Part shown: in pieces, positions 45,138-53,283 of the stretch | Layout: each line of letters starts with the position of its first letter | How positions within the stretch are numbered: position 1 is the stretch's first letter | Source of the DNA: Streptomyces sp. MMG1533 | GTDB lineage: Bacteria; Actinomycetota; Actinomycetes; Streptomycetales; Streptomycetaceae | Assembly: GCF_001279775.1 (NCBI RefSeq) | Contig: NZ_LGDG01000028.1 | Span: 78,294 to 142,293 of the forward strand | Length of the DNA stretch: 64,000 nucleotides | Direction: 5' to 3' | The notes under the pieces: model-generated | Databases searched by the model: none | The model's input: the letters and a program-made list of their open reading frames with translations, nothing else | Told to the model about the DNA's origin: nothing | Made by a program: the position numbers and the translations under genes

Positions 45138-45826
45138 CGACGTTCCTCCTTCGGCCTCGGCGGAATGACCTCCAGCCGCTCCAGGAAGTAGAAGAACGCG
45201 TCGGGCATCGGGTCCTGGCCGCACGCGCGGCGCATCGACTCCCAGTCGACTCTCTCCCGCAGCGTGCGGGCGATCGGGAGCACCGCCCCGAAGTCGCAGT
45301 GGTGCTCGGAGAAGGCGGCCACCAGACTGTGCACCAGATCGGTCGGCGACAGCACCGGCATGAACACCGAGTCGACCGACAACTCCTGTGCGCGCTCCAG
45401 CAGTTCCGTGGTGACCGGCTGGTGCGCCAGCTCGAAGATCAGGTCGACCTGCTGTCCCAGGCAGCTGGACTTCAGCAGCCAGTCCTCCGGCGGCGGGTAC
45501 ACCGGCAGTCCGGCCTCGCGCAGGGTCTCGGCGACGGCGTCCGCGTCCTCGGGCCGGAAGCAGAAGTCGACATCGTGCTGGAGGTTCTGGGTGCTTCCGT
45601 GCGCGTACACGGCGACACTGCCCGCGAGGGCGAAGGCGTGTCCCTTGCGCTTGAGGATCGAGCCGACCTGCTTGGCGGCCTGCAGGATCGCCTGATTGCG
45701 GTCCAGGGGCAGATCGTCGGCGAGCACGTCGTTGTGCGGGACGCGTCCGGGATCTCCCCTTGTCAGACGCAGCTCCGCGACGCCTGCACGCTGATCCAGA
45801 GCGTCGTCGTCCCCGTGCCGCGTCAT
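45134..45826 (-). CDS. Nucleotidyltransferase-fold protein
   Basis: A 230-aa protein from ATG 45826 after GAAAGGGGG. The core matches the AbiEii/DUF6036-like nucleotidyltransferase fold: HAFALAGSVAVYAHGSTQNL then QHDVDFCF, equivalent to the GS and D-x-D signatures. The rest is helical (DLVHSLVAAFSEHHCDFGAV). It is first in the coupled operon with BON and phosphoesterase genes. The role could be tRNA or protein nucleotidylation; no paired antitoxin is visible. Confidence 0.75.
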   Translation of the reverse strand: MTRHGDDDALDQRAGVAELRLTRGDPGRVPHNDVLADDLPLDRNQAILQAAKQVGSILKRKGHAFALAGSVAVYAHGSTQNLQHDVDFCFRPEDADAVAETLREAGLPVYPPPEDWLLKSSCLGQQVDLIFELAHQPVTTELLERAQELSVDSVFMPVLSPTDLVHSLVAAFSEHHCDFGAVLPIARTLRERVDWESMRRACGQDPMPDAFFYFLERLEVIPPRPKEERR

Positions 45827-45956
45827 CGCCGCCCCCTTTCCCGTTCCTGGTCGACGGCGAGCCCCGAGTACCCGGCGCCCCGCCATCGACACGAACGCCG
45901 CACACGGGGAACACGCGGGCGTCGGTCGGCCGCCCGTTTCCGGGCACCCGGTCCCC

Positions 45957-46268
45957 ATGAACGGCAAGGACACACAGAAGCAGACCTCGTACGAGGAACG
46001 CCGGACCGTCGAGCGACTCGTGCCGGCCTGGCTGGAGGAGACCGAGCGGCACGACAGCGCCGCCGCCCGCGAGGCCCGTACGGGCTGGGAGCGGGGCTCG
46101 CTGTCGGACCGGTCGGCTCAGGACCTGGCCCACTGGGTCACCGCCAGGGTGACCGACACGGGCTTCAACGAGGAGGAGGGCCCGCACGTGGCGGGCCCCG
46201 TCCGGATCACCCCCGCGGACAAGGAGACCGTCCATCGCTGGCTGGCGGCGCAGGGCCACCGGATCTGA
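45957..46268 (+). CDS. Small conserved hypothetical protein
   Basis: A 103-aa highly charged protein (NGKDTQKQTSYEERRTVERL, HWVTARVTDTGFNEEEGPHV). Helical N-terminal part; no signal peptide or membrane segment. I do not recognise the family. It is divergent from the nucleotidyltransferase operon by 130 bp, which is where a shared promoter would be. Confidence 0.7.
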   Translation: MNGKDTQKQTSYEERRTVERLVPAWLEETERHDSAAAREARTGWERGSLSDRSAQDLAHWVTARVTDTGFNEEEGPHVAGPVRITPADKETVHRWLAAQGHRI

Positions 46269-46300
46269 CGGCCGCGGCGCGACCCTCGCCCGCCCTCGAC

Positions 46301-46738
46301 TCAGGCGAGCGCTCCCCGGGAGCGGAGCAGCGGCAGAACGTGGTCCCGGACGGCGGGCGCCAGGACCAGGCCGTCCTCCCGGCCGGTCACCCAGCGCATC
46401 CGAGCCAGTTCGGCGGCGGGACGCGGAACGCCGTCGATCCGGGTTTCGTACACCGTCATGGTCATCGGGACCCCCTCCAGCGCCGCGACCGCCCGGACCT
46501 CCTGGAGCAGGCTGCATCCGACCGGAGTCACGCCGAGCTCCTCCCCGAGTTCGCGCAGCAACGCCGCCTCCGGTTCCTCGCCCGGGTCGGGCTTGCCGCC
46601 GGGCAGGTAGAAGACGTCGGGCGCGGCCGTCTTGCTGACGACGAGCAGACGACCGCCCTCGAGGATCACGGCGGCGGCCACGGTCAGGGAGCCGGCCCGA
46701 GCGCCGTCGCCGGCGTCGCCCACTTTTCTGTGCGTCAT
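46301..46738 (-). CDS. NUDIX hydrolase
   Basis: A 145-aa protein with a full Nudix box, GGKPDPGEEPEAALLRELGE followed by ELGV, at about residues 47-70. The box matches G-x5-E-x7-R-E-U-x-E-E-x-G-U. Such enzymes hydrolyse nucleoside diphosphates linked to another moiety; substrate is open. Divergent from the isochorismatase-like gene by 27 bp. Confidence 0.9.
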   Translation of the reverse strand: MTHRKVGDAGDGARAGSLTVAAAVILEGGRLLVVSKTAAPDVFYLPGGKPDPGEEPEAALLRELGEELGVTPVGCSLLQEVRAVAALEGVPMTMTVYETRIDGVPRPAAELARMRWVTGREDGLVLAPAVRDHVLPLLRSRGALA

Positions 46739-46765
46739 GGATCAAAGGCTGTCACGCTGAGAGGC

Positions 46766-47302
46766 ATGGGCAAGACCGCGCTGATCGTCATCGACATGAT
46801 CAACACGTACGACCACGAGGACTCCGAACTGCTTCTGCCCTCGGTGGAAACCGTCGTACCGAACATCGCGGCGCTGATCCACCGAGCGAGGAAGAGCGAC
46901 ACGCCCGTCGTCTACGTCAACGACAACTTCGGCGAGTGGCGCTCCCACCACGGCGAAGTCCTCGACAAAGCGCGCAAGGGCCCGCACGCCGACCTCGTCG
47001 CCCCGCTCGAGCCGGACGACACGTCCCTGTTCGTTCTCAAGGCACGCCACTCGATCTTCTTCGAGACTCCGTTGAACTATCTGCTCGGCCAACTGGGCAT
47101 CGACCGCCTCGTGCTGTGCGGCCAGGTCGCCGAACAGTGCGTCCTCTACTCGGCCCTCGACGCGCACATCCGCCACCTGGAAGTGACCGTCCCCCGGGAC
47201 GCGGTCGCCCACATCCACCGGGACCTCGCGGACGCGGCGCTGCGCATGATGGAGCGCAACATGGGCGCGCACATCTGCGGGAGCGAGGACCTGTGGCAGT
47301 GA
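46766..47302 (+). CDS. Isochorismatase-like cysteine hydrolase
   Basis: A 178-aa protein starting at ATG 46766. The Asp-Lys-Cys triad is visible: D10 in LIVIDMINTYD, K92 in FVLKARHS and C125 in VAEQCVLYS. The length and single domain fit the nicotinamidase/isochorismatase-like family. Related Streptomyces proteins act on amides or ring compounds; the substrate is open. Confidence 0.9.
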   Translation: MGKTALIVIDMINTYDHEDSELLLPSVETVVPNIAALIHRARKSDTPVVYVNDNFGEWRSHHGEVLDKARKGPHADLVAPLEPDDTSLFVLKARHSIFFETPLNYLLGQLGIDRLVLCGQVAEQCVLYSALDAHIRHLEVTVPRDAVAHIHRDLADAALRMMERNMGAHICGSEDLWQ

Positions 47303-47333
47303 GCCGGCCGGGCCGTGTCGCCCTGCTGTCGCC

Positions 47334-47702
47334 TCACCCGGTCCGCTCCCCGGCATCCGGGGAGCGCCCCGCGGCGGCGTAGGCGTCGGTGTCCAGATCC
47401 CGGTGCCCGCCCCGGAGTTCGTACCGTGTACGCAGCACGGCTGCGGCCTGCTCCCGCGCGACCGAGGGGAGACCGAAGTGCTGGCGGGCGTACTCCAGCA
47501 CGTCATCGACGCTCACCCGGCCACGCAGCAGCCGTTCGCCCGCCCCGTCGTGACCGGCGGCCTCCAGACGGGCGGCCAACATCTTGCGCTGCGCGGTGAT
47601 CGCGATGTCCGCGGCCACTCCCAGCTGTGCGCGCAGGTGACGTGCGCGCCGCGCGGCCACCTCCCGCGACGTACGGCCGCGCCAGTGCACCAAGCGCTTC
47701 AT
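47334..47702 (-). CDS. Hypothetical helical protein
   Basis: A 122-aa basic, helical protein (WRGRTSREVAARRARHLRAQ, ADIAITAQRKMLAARLEA). I do not recognise it and no membrane segment is visible. Coding bias supports it as a real gene. It is convergent with the isochorismatase-like gene. Confidence 0.65.
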   Translation of the reverse strand: MKRLVHWRGRTSREVAARRARHLRAQLGVAADIAITAQRKMLAARLEAAGHDGAGERLLRGRVSVDDVLEYARQHFGLPSVAREQAAAVLRTRYELRGGHRDLDTDAYAAAGRSPDAGERTG

Positions 47703-47833
47703 GCCCCACCCCTCGACGGATCGGCGCCGCCCGGATCGTCACGGACGGCGCACGCGGATTCGTGCCCCGTCCGACTACCCGAAGAGCAGGCATCCAGACG
47801 GCGGACCGGGCGAGTTGTGGGGTGACGTTGCCG

Positions 47834-48367
47834 TCAGGCGGGCAGTTTGGCGCGCAGGCGGCCGGCCGCCGCGGCGGGTCCGGCGGTGGCCCGGACGGAG
47901 CGGCGCACCAGATGTGCCTCCCGCCGCAGGTCATGGGCGGTATGGCGGCCGCGCCACCACAGCGAGGGGTGCCCGGCGGTGTCGTCCGCCGCGATGAGCA
48001 GCCCACCCAGCATCGAGAGGTTCTTGAGGAAGTGGATGAGCTGCTGCTCACGTTCGGAGGGATCCTCGGCCTGCCAGAAGCGGTGCCCGGCCAGCGTCGT
48101 GGGCACGAGGGTGCCGGCGATGGCCAAGGCCGCGACCCGGGGAACACGTCCCATGCCGAGCAGAACGCCGGCCGCCACCTGCACGGCGCCATTGAGGCGT
48201 ACGACCTGCTCGGTACGGTCCGGCAGCGCCTCGACGCGCTCGGTGACCGGCTGGACGACGGGCTCGGCCACGGGGGCCACCGCCTTGGGGTCGCGCAGTG
48301 AGTTCAGGCCGCCGGCGACGAACATGGAAGCGAGCATCGGGCGGCCGACCAGACGCAGAAGACTCAT
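47834..48367 (-). CDS. DoxX-family membrane protein
   Basis: A 177-aa membrane protein starting at ATG 48367. Typical DoxX opening: RLVGRPMLASMFVAGGLNSL RDP, then ALPDRTEQVVRLNGAVQVAA, GRVPRVAALAIAGTLVPTTL AGHRFW and QLIHFLKNLSMLGGLLIA. Four hydrophobic segments are visible. A longer basic C-terminal tail (RRGRHTAHDLRREAHLVRRS) follows. Mycobacterial DoxX members work in redox homeostasis with superoxide dismutase. Confidence 0.9.
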   Translation of the reverse strand: MSLLRLVGRPMLASMFVAGGLNSLRDPKAVAPVAEPVVQPVTERVEALPDRTEQVVRLNGAVQVAAGVLLGMGRVPRVAALAIAGTLVPTTLAGHRFWQAEDPSEREQQLIHFLKNLSMLGGLLIAADDTAGHPSLWWRGRHTAHDLRREAHLVRRSVRATAGPAAAAGRLRAKLPA

Positions 48368-48568
48368 GGGGCCCTCTCCAGGGGTGTGGGGGCAAGCTGC
48401 GTTTCCCCGGGTTCCCGACCGGCGGCGGCTCATTCGACGCCGGCCGCCCCACACCGGTGCGTCCCGGTTCGGCTGACCAGGCCACCCGGGTGAAGCAGCC
48501 GGAGGAACAGGTCCGGCCGCGCGTCGACAACGCGGCGGGCTGACACCGGGACCGCGGTGGAATGCCCG

Positions 48569-48886
48569 TCAGCGCCTTGAGTACGCCCCTGTCCGGTAGC
48601 TCGGCCGGATCGCGGTCCGGCGCCGGACCGCGACGACACGCAGGGCCAGCGCCACGGCCAACAGCACCCAGGCCACGGCACAGTACGCCCACGCGGTCGC
48701 GCCGCGCGCCACGCCGACGGCGCTCCAGATCGCCCAGAGGGCCAGCACCGTGCACAGAGCGGTCCACGCGATGTCGGCGATACGGCTGCGCAGCTGCCCT
48801 CGCTGGTTCGTGCCCGGTTCGAGATCGCCGAGACCGGTACTGTCTGCTTCCCCTCGCAGTGTCACGGCTCGCTTCCCTTCGCTCAC
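48569..48886 (-). CDS. Small two-TM membrane protein
   Basis: A 105-aa protein. Two hydrophobic segments (IAWTALCTVLALWAIWSAVG and AYCAVAWVLLAVALALRVVA) lie between a polar N-terminus of 33 residues and a basic C-terminus. I do not recognise a family. Single gene. Confidence 0.72.
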   Translation of the reverse strand: MSEGKRAVTLRGEADSTGLGDLEPGTNQRGQLRSRIADIAWTALCTVLALWAIWSAVGVARGATAWAYCAVAWVLLAVALALRVVAVRRRTAIRPSYRTGAYSRR

Positions 48887-48973
48887 ACGTGTGTGGGCTT
48901 TCCGGGTACCCCTAGTACGGGATGCGTAGCGGGGAAGGGGAACGCCATCGCCGTCCCCGCCAGGCGCAGGCGG

Positions 48974-49552
48974 TCACCGCTCGGGGTCTTGCGGCCACCC
49001 CCCTCGCCCGGCCAGGTGGAGGACGAGGGCCGCGATGTTCCACGCGTCGTCCTCGCCGCGATGGTGGCGCCCTTCGAGCGGAAGCCCCGCGAACCGCAGT
49101 GCCTGGGCCATCCCGGGGCGCTTGCGCAGGCCGTGTACGTCGGTGAAGGCGGCCTTGGCGTTGGTGTGGCGCCGTCCGAACGGGTACGGCGTGCCCGTGG
49201 CCCGGCACTGCCGCACGAACTGGTGACGGTCGTAGTCGCCCCAGCTGGCCCAGGCCCGGGCGCCCGCCCGGTGTTCCGCGGCCAGCAGTCGGCAAGCCTC
49301 GGCGAACGACACACCTCGGTCGACTTCGTCCTGGGTGAGCCCGGTGAGCTCCGTGCAGAAGTCGCCGACCGTGGACCGCGAGGGCCGTACCAGAATCCGG
49401 TGGCGAGCGACCCGCTCTCCGGCGTCGAGGTCGACGACGGTCAGCCCGATCTCGATGATCTCGCTGACCGCGCCAGGGGGCGGGGAGCCGGGCCAGCACG
49501 TCGCTTCGACGTCCACGACGTTCAAGAAGGCCTCGGCTCCTGTGCTGTTCAT
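48974..49552 (-). CDS. DEDDh 3'-5' exonuclease
   Basis: A 192-aa exonuclease starting at ATG 49552. Motif I is LNVVDVEATCW (D-x-E), motif II is in TELTGLTQDEVD, and motif III is HHRGEDDAWN (H-x4-D). It resembles the stand-alone ERI-1-like 3'-5' exonuclease branch. It may trim RNA or DNA ends; specificity is open. A very long frame continues upstream on this strand but is a shadow of the DUF1996 gene. Confidence 0.88.
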   Translation of the reverse strand: MNSTGAEAFLNVVDVEATCWPGSPPPGAVSEIIEIGLTVVDLDAGERVARHRILVRPSRSTVGDFCTELTGLTQDEVDRGVSFAEACRLLAAEHRAGARAWASWGDYDRHQFVRQCRATGTPYPFGRRHTNAKAAFTDVHGLRKRPGMAQALRFAGLPLEGRHHRGEDDAWNIAALVLHLAGRGGWPQDPER

Positions 49553-49732
49553 GGCCGGAAGAGTAGGGAGCGAAGCGCGTCGGCGGCACCTCGTTTTCCA
49601 CCGGCACGGACCACCCGCTCGTAAGAGGTTTCTGTGAATTTCCGAGACGCCTGAACGCCTGGGGTCCCACATCCGTATAGGGCCGGGGGATTTCCATGCC
49701 CGTACGGACGCAACGCGCAGGAGAGTACTTCC

Positions 49733-51763
49733 GTGGGACACAACAGGCGCAGACGCCCAACAGGCGCACGACGTGCGACCTTTGCCGCGATGGCACTGAT
49801 GCTGGGCGGTGGTGGGCTGATGGCGGTCAACGTGTACGCCTCGGCAACCGACGGCGGCCGGTCGGGCGACGAGGGGTCGGACCGCCCCCGGGTGCTGGGA
49901 GCCGCGACGATCGACTGCCCTGACGTCGGCGCCCAGTTGACCACCGTGCCCGATCAGGCACGGGCGGAGGTCGACAACGAACTCGCCGCCCTGGACCAGC
50001 AGATAGCCGACGCCTACCGGCAACTCCAGGACCCGGCACGGAACGCGCAGCCCGACAGCGGGATCATGGACCCCCTCAAGGAGGACCGCGCCGCGACGAT
50101 CGAGCGCATTGCCGCCGCCATCGAGCGTGTGGGGGACCGCCCGCAGGGACTCGACGCCCTGGCGGCCTGCACGCTGCGCGAGCCCGAGAACCAGACCGGC
50201 GAGCAGAACGGCGGCGAGGAGCAGCAGGGCGACGGCCAGGACCAGGGCGACAGCCAGGACCAGGGTGACGGCCAGAACCAGGACGGCGGCGCCCAGCAGG
50301 GCAACGGCGGCCAGGCCGGCAACGGCCCCGTGGCCGCCGACTTCGCGGACATCACCGGCGTACAGCCGGGCGCTGCCGCCCCGAACCCCCAGGCGGACGC
50401 CTCCCGCGGCACCTTCGTCACCAGTTGCGGGGTGAACGAGGACGGCCTGTTCAACTCGGACAACGTGATCGTGGCCCCGGGCGTCTCCAACGGAGCCCAC
50501 CACTTCCACGACTACGTCGGCAACCAGGCCAACGACGCCTTCGCCGGCGACGACGACCTCGCGAACGGCGACACGAGCTGCGAGGACCAGGGCGACAAGT
50601 CTTCGTACTACTGGCCCGTGCTGCGACTGCAGAACGGCACCCAGGAGCAGGACGCGGGCGCCCCGGGCGGCGGCACCGAGGGCAACGCCGGTGAGATCGT
50701 CACGCCCCGACAGGTCACCCTCACGTTCGTGGGCAGCCCGCGCGGCGAAGTCACGGCCATGCCGCGGCTCCTGCGCATCATCACCGGCGACGCCAAGGCG
50801 TTCGTCAACGGAACCGCCAACGCCAACGCGTCCTGGAGCTGCACCGGGTTCGAGGACCGGCAGCTGAAGGACAAGTACCCGCTGTGCCCGCAGGGCAGCG
50901 ACGTGGTCCGCACCTTCAGGTTCCAGAGCTGCTGGGACGGCAGCAACATCGACAGCGCCAACCACCGTACCCATGTGGCGTTCGCCCAGGCCGACGGCGT
51001 CTGCCCCGCCGGATTCCAGGCCATTCCGCAGCTCGTGCAGCGCATCGTCTACGACGTCGACGCGCCGAGCCTTCAGGACGGGGGCCGTACGACCCCGCTC
51101 TTCGCCGTGGACTCCTTCCCGGAGCAGCTGCACAAGCCCGTCACCGACCACGGCGACTTCATCAACGTCTTCGACGAGGATCTGATGCAGGAGATGGTCG
51201 ACTGCATCAACGAGGGCCGCCAGTGCGGTCCCGGCGCGGACCAGGACCCCGGAAACGGCGAGGACCCGCAGGATCAGCCGACGGACGACCCGCAGGACGA
51301 GCCGACCGAGCAGCCGTCCGAGCAGCCGTCCGACGAGCCGGAGGAGCAGCCGACGGCGACTCCCGCCCCGTCGACCGGCGGTAACAGCGACAACGGTGGT
51401 AACGGCGGTAACGGCGAGCAGGGCGAAAACGGCCAGGCCAAGCCCGACGCGTCACCCACCGCACCGGCCGCCGAGGACGCACCCAAGGTCTACGGCACAC
51501 CCACGCCCGCGAAGAGCGCTTCCACCACCCTGCCCGAGGCCTGGTCGAACGATTTGGTCGAGGACGAGGCGGACAGCACCGCCTCCGCCATCCCGACGAC
51601 CGGAGCCGCGGCACAGCCTCCGGCCGGCGCACAGACCGAGCCTCAGACGGCCGGTGGCTCACTGGCCGAGACCGGCACCCAGCTGTGGCCCGCCGCGGCC
51701 GGAGCCGTTCTCCTCATCTCCGGCTTCGTCCTGCTGCGGCGCACCAGGCGCGGTTCCCTGTAG
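49733..51763 (+). CDS. Secreted DUF1996 protein with LAXTG sortase-E anchor
   Basis: A 676-aa precursor from GTG 49733. The N-terminal export signal (RATFAAMALMLGGGGLMAVN) is followed by a coiled segment, an Asn/Gln/Gly/Asp low-complexity linker (about 153-198) and a DUF1996 domain (about 215-500; NGAHHFHDYVGNQAND, NHRTHVAFAQADGVCPAGFQ). A Pro/Glu/Asp-rich spacer (about 505-560) leads to LAETG at about 648-652, a hydrophobic helix and RRTRR, a sortase E-type wall anchor. The domain's role is unknown; its conserved His-x-His and Cys pairs suggest metal or glycan binding. Confidence 0.88.
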   Translation: MGHNRRRRPTGARRATFAAMALMLGGGGLMAVNVYASATDGGRSGDEGSDRPRVLGAATIDCPDVGAQLTTVPDQARAEVDNELAALDQQIADAYRQLQDPARNAQPDSGIMDPLKEDRAATIERIAAAIERVGDRPQGLDALAACTLREPENQTGEQNGGEEQQGDGQDQGDSQDQGDGQNQDGGAQQGNGGQAGNGPVAADFADITGVQPGAAAPNPQADASRGTFVTSCGVNEDGLFNSDNVIVAPGVSNGAHHFHDYVGNQANDAFAGDDDLANGDTSCEDQGDKSSYYWPVLRLQNGTQEQDAGAPGGGTEGNAGEIVTPRQVTLTFVGSPRGEVTAMPRLLRIITGDAKAFVNGTANANASWSCTGFEDRQLKDKYPLCPQGSDVVRTFRFQSCWDGSNIDSANHRTHVAFAQADGVCPAGFQAIPQLVQRIVYDVDAPSLQDGGRTTPLFAVDSFPEQLHKPVTDHGDFINVFDEDLMQEMVDCINEGRQCGPGADQDPGNGEDPQDQPTDDPQDEPTEQPSEQPSDEPEEQPTATPAPSTGGNSDNGGNGGNGEQGENGQAKPDASPTAPAAEDAPKVYGTPTPAKSASTTLPEAWSNDLVEDEADSTASAIPTTGAAAQPPAGAQTEPQTAGGSLAETGTQLWPAAAGAVLLISGFVLLRRTRRGSL

Positions 51764-51816
51764 GCCCGTCCGGCTCGACGCGCGGAAAGGCGCACCTCTG
51801 CCTACGATCACTTGAC

Positions 51817-52092
51817 GTGGGACACGCATTCGAAGAGCTCGTGGAGAAGCAGCGCGCGGCGGACCAGGCGCACCACCGGGTCGACGACCTGAACCACGCC
51901 TACGGTCCGCCCGCCGAGCACAAGTGGTCCAGGAAACAGACCACCACGTACGAGACCGCGTTCCGCGCCTGGCGTGACCTGGATCGTGACATCCGGACCG
52001 CTGTGGCGGAGTACGCGAAGGAGCAGGGCCGGGCCCGCCAGGAGGTGGAGACGGACGTCCAGACGGCCGTGAGCCGTACGGACGCGCAATAG
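51817..52092 (+). CDS. Small charged helical protein
   Basis: A 91-aa protein from GTG 51817 (HAFEELVEKQRAADQAHHRV, RAWRDLDRDIRTAVAEYAKE). Nearly all helix with mixed charge. Not recognised by name. It lies 53 bp after the anchor-protein gene and may be read from the same transcript. Confidence 0.68.
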   Translation: MGHAFEELVEKQRAADQAHHRVDDLNHAYGPPAEHKWSRKQTTTYETAFRAWRDLDRDIRTAVAEYAKEQGRARQEVETDVQTAVSRTDAQ

Positions 52093-52174
52093 GGACCCGG
52101 TACGGCAGAACCGGATTTGCCGTACCGGCAACTCTCTTTGCCTGCCGTCTCGGCGCGCCGCAGGCTTGGGCACC

Positions 52175-52807
52175 ATGACCCACATCCACCCGACCCAGGC
52201 CGCCGAGTTCTGGGAAGCCCGCTACCAGGACAGCGAACGAGTCTGGAGCGGCCACCCCAATCCGCTCCTCGTCAGGGAGGCGGGCCATCTCCCCCCGGGC
52301 ACCGCCCTGGACCTCGGCTGCGGCGAGGGGGCCGACGCCGTGTGGCTCGCCTCGCGCGGCTGGCAGGTCACCGGCATCGACATCTCGCACACCGCCCTCG
52401 CACGCGCCGCCGCACACGCCACCGAGGCCGGGGTGGGCGACCGTACGACATGGGAACGGCACGAGCTGGGCGTGACGTTTCCCCAGGGCTCCTTCGACCT
52501 GGTCAACGCCCAGTTCCTGCAGTCCCCGGTACGCCTCGACCAGGAGGGCGTCCTGAGGCAGGCCGCCGCAGCGGTCGCCGAGGGCGGCACGCTCCTGATC
52601 GTCATGCACGGGGGGTGGCCGTCGTGGCAGAGCGAACCGCCCTTCGAGGCGGAGTTCCCCACCCTGGAGGGCACCCTGGCGGAACTCGCGTTGCCGGAGG
52701 ACACCTGGAGTGTGGAAACCATGGGCGCGGTGCGCAAGGAAAGCGTTTCCCCCGAGGGGGTCAAGGGCTTCCGCGAGGACAACGTGTGGCGGCTTCGACG
52801 GAAATAG
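52175..52807 (+). CDS. Class I SAM-dependent methyltransferase
   Basis: A 210-aa protein starting at ATG 52175. SAM motif I is ALDLGCGEGADAVWLASRGW, the following acidic strand is VTGIDIS and the fourth-strand region is FDLVNAQFLQ. It resembles TehB/thiopurine-type small methyltransferases. Substrate unknown; no ribosome site is evident at the start. Confidence 0.87.
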   Translation: MTHIHPTQAAEFWEARYQDSERVWSGHPNPLLVREAGHLPPGTALDLGCGEGADAVWLASRGWQVTGIDISHTALARAAAHATEAGVGDRTTWERHELGVTFPQGSFDLVNAQFLQSPVRLDQEGVLRQAAAAVAEGGTLLIVMHGGWPSWQSEPPFEAEFPTLEGTLAELALPEDTWSVETMGAVRKESVSPEGVKGFREDNVWRLRRK

Positions 52808-52902
52808 GGGCCGGAATGGGAGTCCGCGTTTGGGAATTTCGGTGACGGCTACTCGATACGAAGACACACCCGCAGTCAAAACGCGGCTTGGAGTGATGGA
52901 AC

Positions 52903-53076
52903 GTGGCCGGAGACCAGAAGGCCAAGGCGAAGAAGGAACAGGCCAAGGGAAAGGCCAAGGAGGCGATCGGCCGCACGATGGGCAACGAGCGGATGGAGGC
53001 CGAGGGCCGGGCCGGACAGTCGAAGGGTGACGCCCGTCAGGCCAAGGAGAAGGCGAAGGACACCTTCAAGCACTGA
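52903..53076 (+). CDS. CsbD-family stress protein
   Basis: A 57-aa lysine- and glutamate-rich protein from GTG 52903 after GGAG. It has the CsbD pattern (KAKKEQAKGKAKEAIGRTMG NERMEAEGRAGQ, then QAKEKAKDTFKH). CsbD proteins are abundant, disordered, and often under a general-stress sigma factor. A 14-bp-stem terminator follows. Confidence 0.88.
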   Translation: MAGDQKAKAKKEQAKGKAKEAIGRTMGNERMEAEGRAGQSKGDARQAKEKAKDTFKH

Positions 53077-53101
53077 CGGCGCCGGCAACCGACCAGAACT
53101 C

Positions 53102-53140
53102 TCAGCGGGATCCCCATTCCACACCCGGGGATCCCGCTGA
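53102..53140 (+). terminator. Terminator after csbD
   Basis: TCAGCGGGATCCCC (53102-53115) pairs with GGGGATCCCGCTGA (53127-53140) around an 11-nt loop. Confidence 0.8.
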
Positions 53141-53144
53141 CTGC

Positions 53145-53207
53145 TGTGTTACCGGACTGGGTGTGTTACCGGACTGTTCTGCTGCCGGACAGCTCTGTTA
53201 CCGGATG
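53145..53207. repeat. Four degenerate 16-17 bp repeats upstream of the secreted hydrolase
   Basis: The motif TTACCGGA(CT) recurs at 53149, 53166, 53182 (as CTGCCGGA) and 53198, spaced 17, 16 and 16 bp. The first two units are tgtgttaccggactg. They lie between the csbD terminator and the gene at 53284, in a spacing that could serve one face of the DNA every 1.6 turns. Confidence 0.6.
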
Positions 53208-53283
53208 ACAAAGGTGCCGAAAGGCACTGCGTTCCCGTGAGCATCACCTGAACACGCGGCGTTCACGGCCCTACCGTCCGGCT

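Noticed and set aside
42127..45168. A 1013-codon open frame on the plus strand across four genes
   Set aside because: It crosses hemerythrin, M20, phosphoesterase and BON genes in non-coding frames and has no recognisable domain.
45134..45826. AbiEii-type toxin of a toxin-antitoxin pair
   Set aside because: No AbiEi-like antitoxin gene is beside it; its partners are BON and phosphoesterase genes.
53145..53207. CRISPR array
   Set aside because: Repeats are only 8-15 bp, degenerate, and have no spacers of normal size. No cas genes are in the window.
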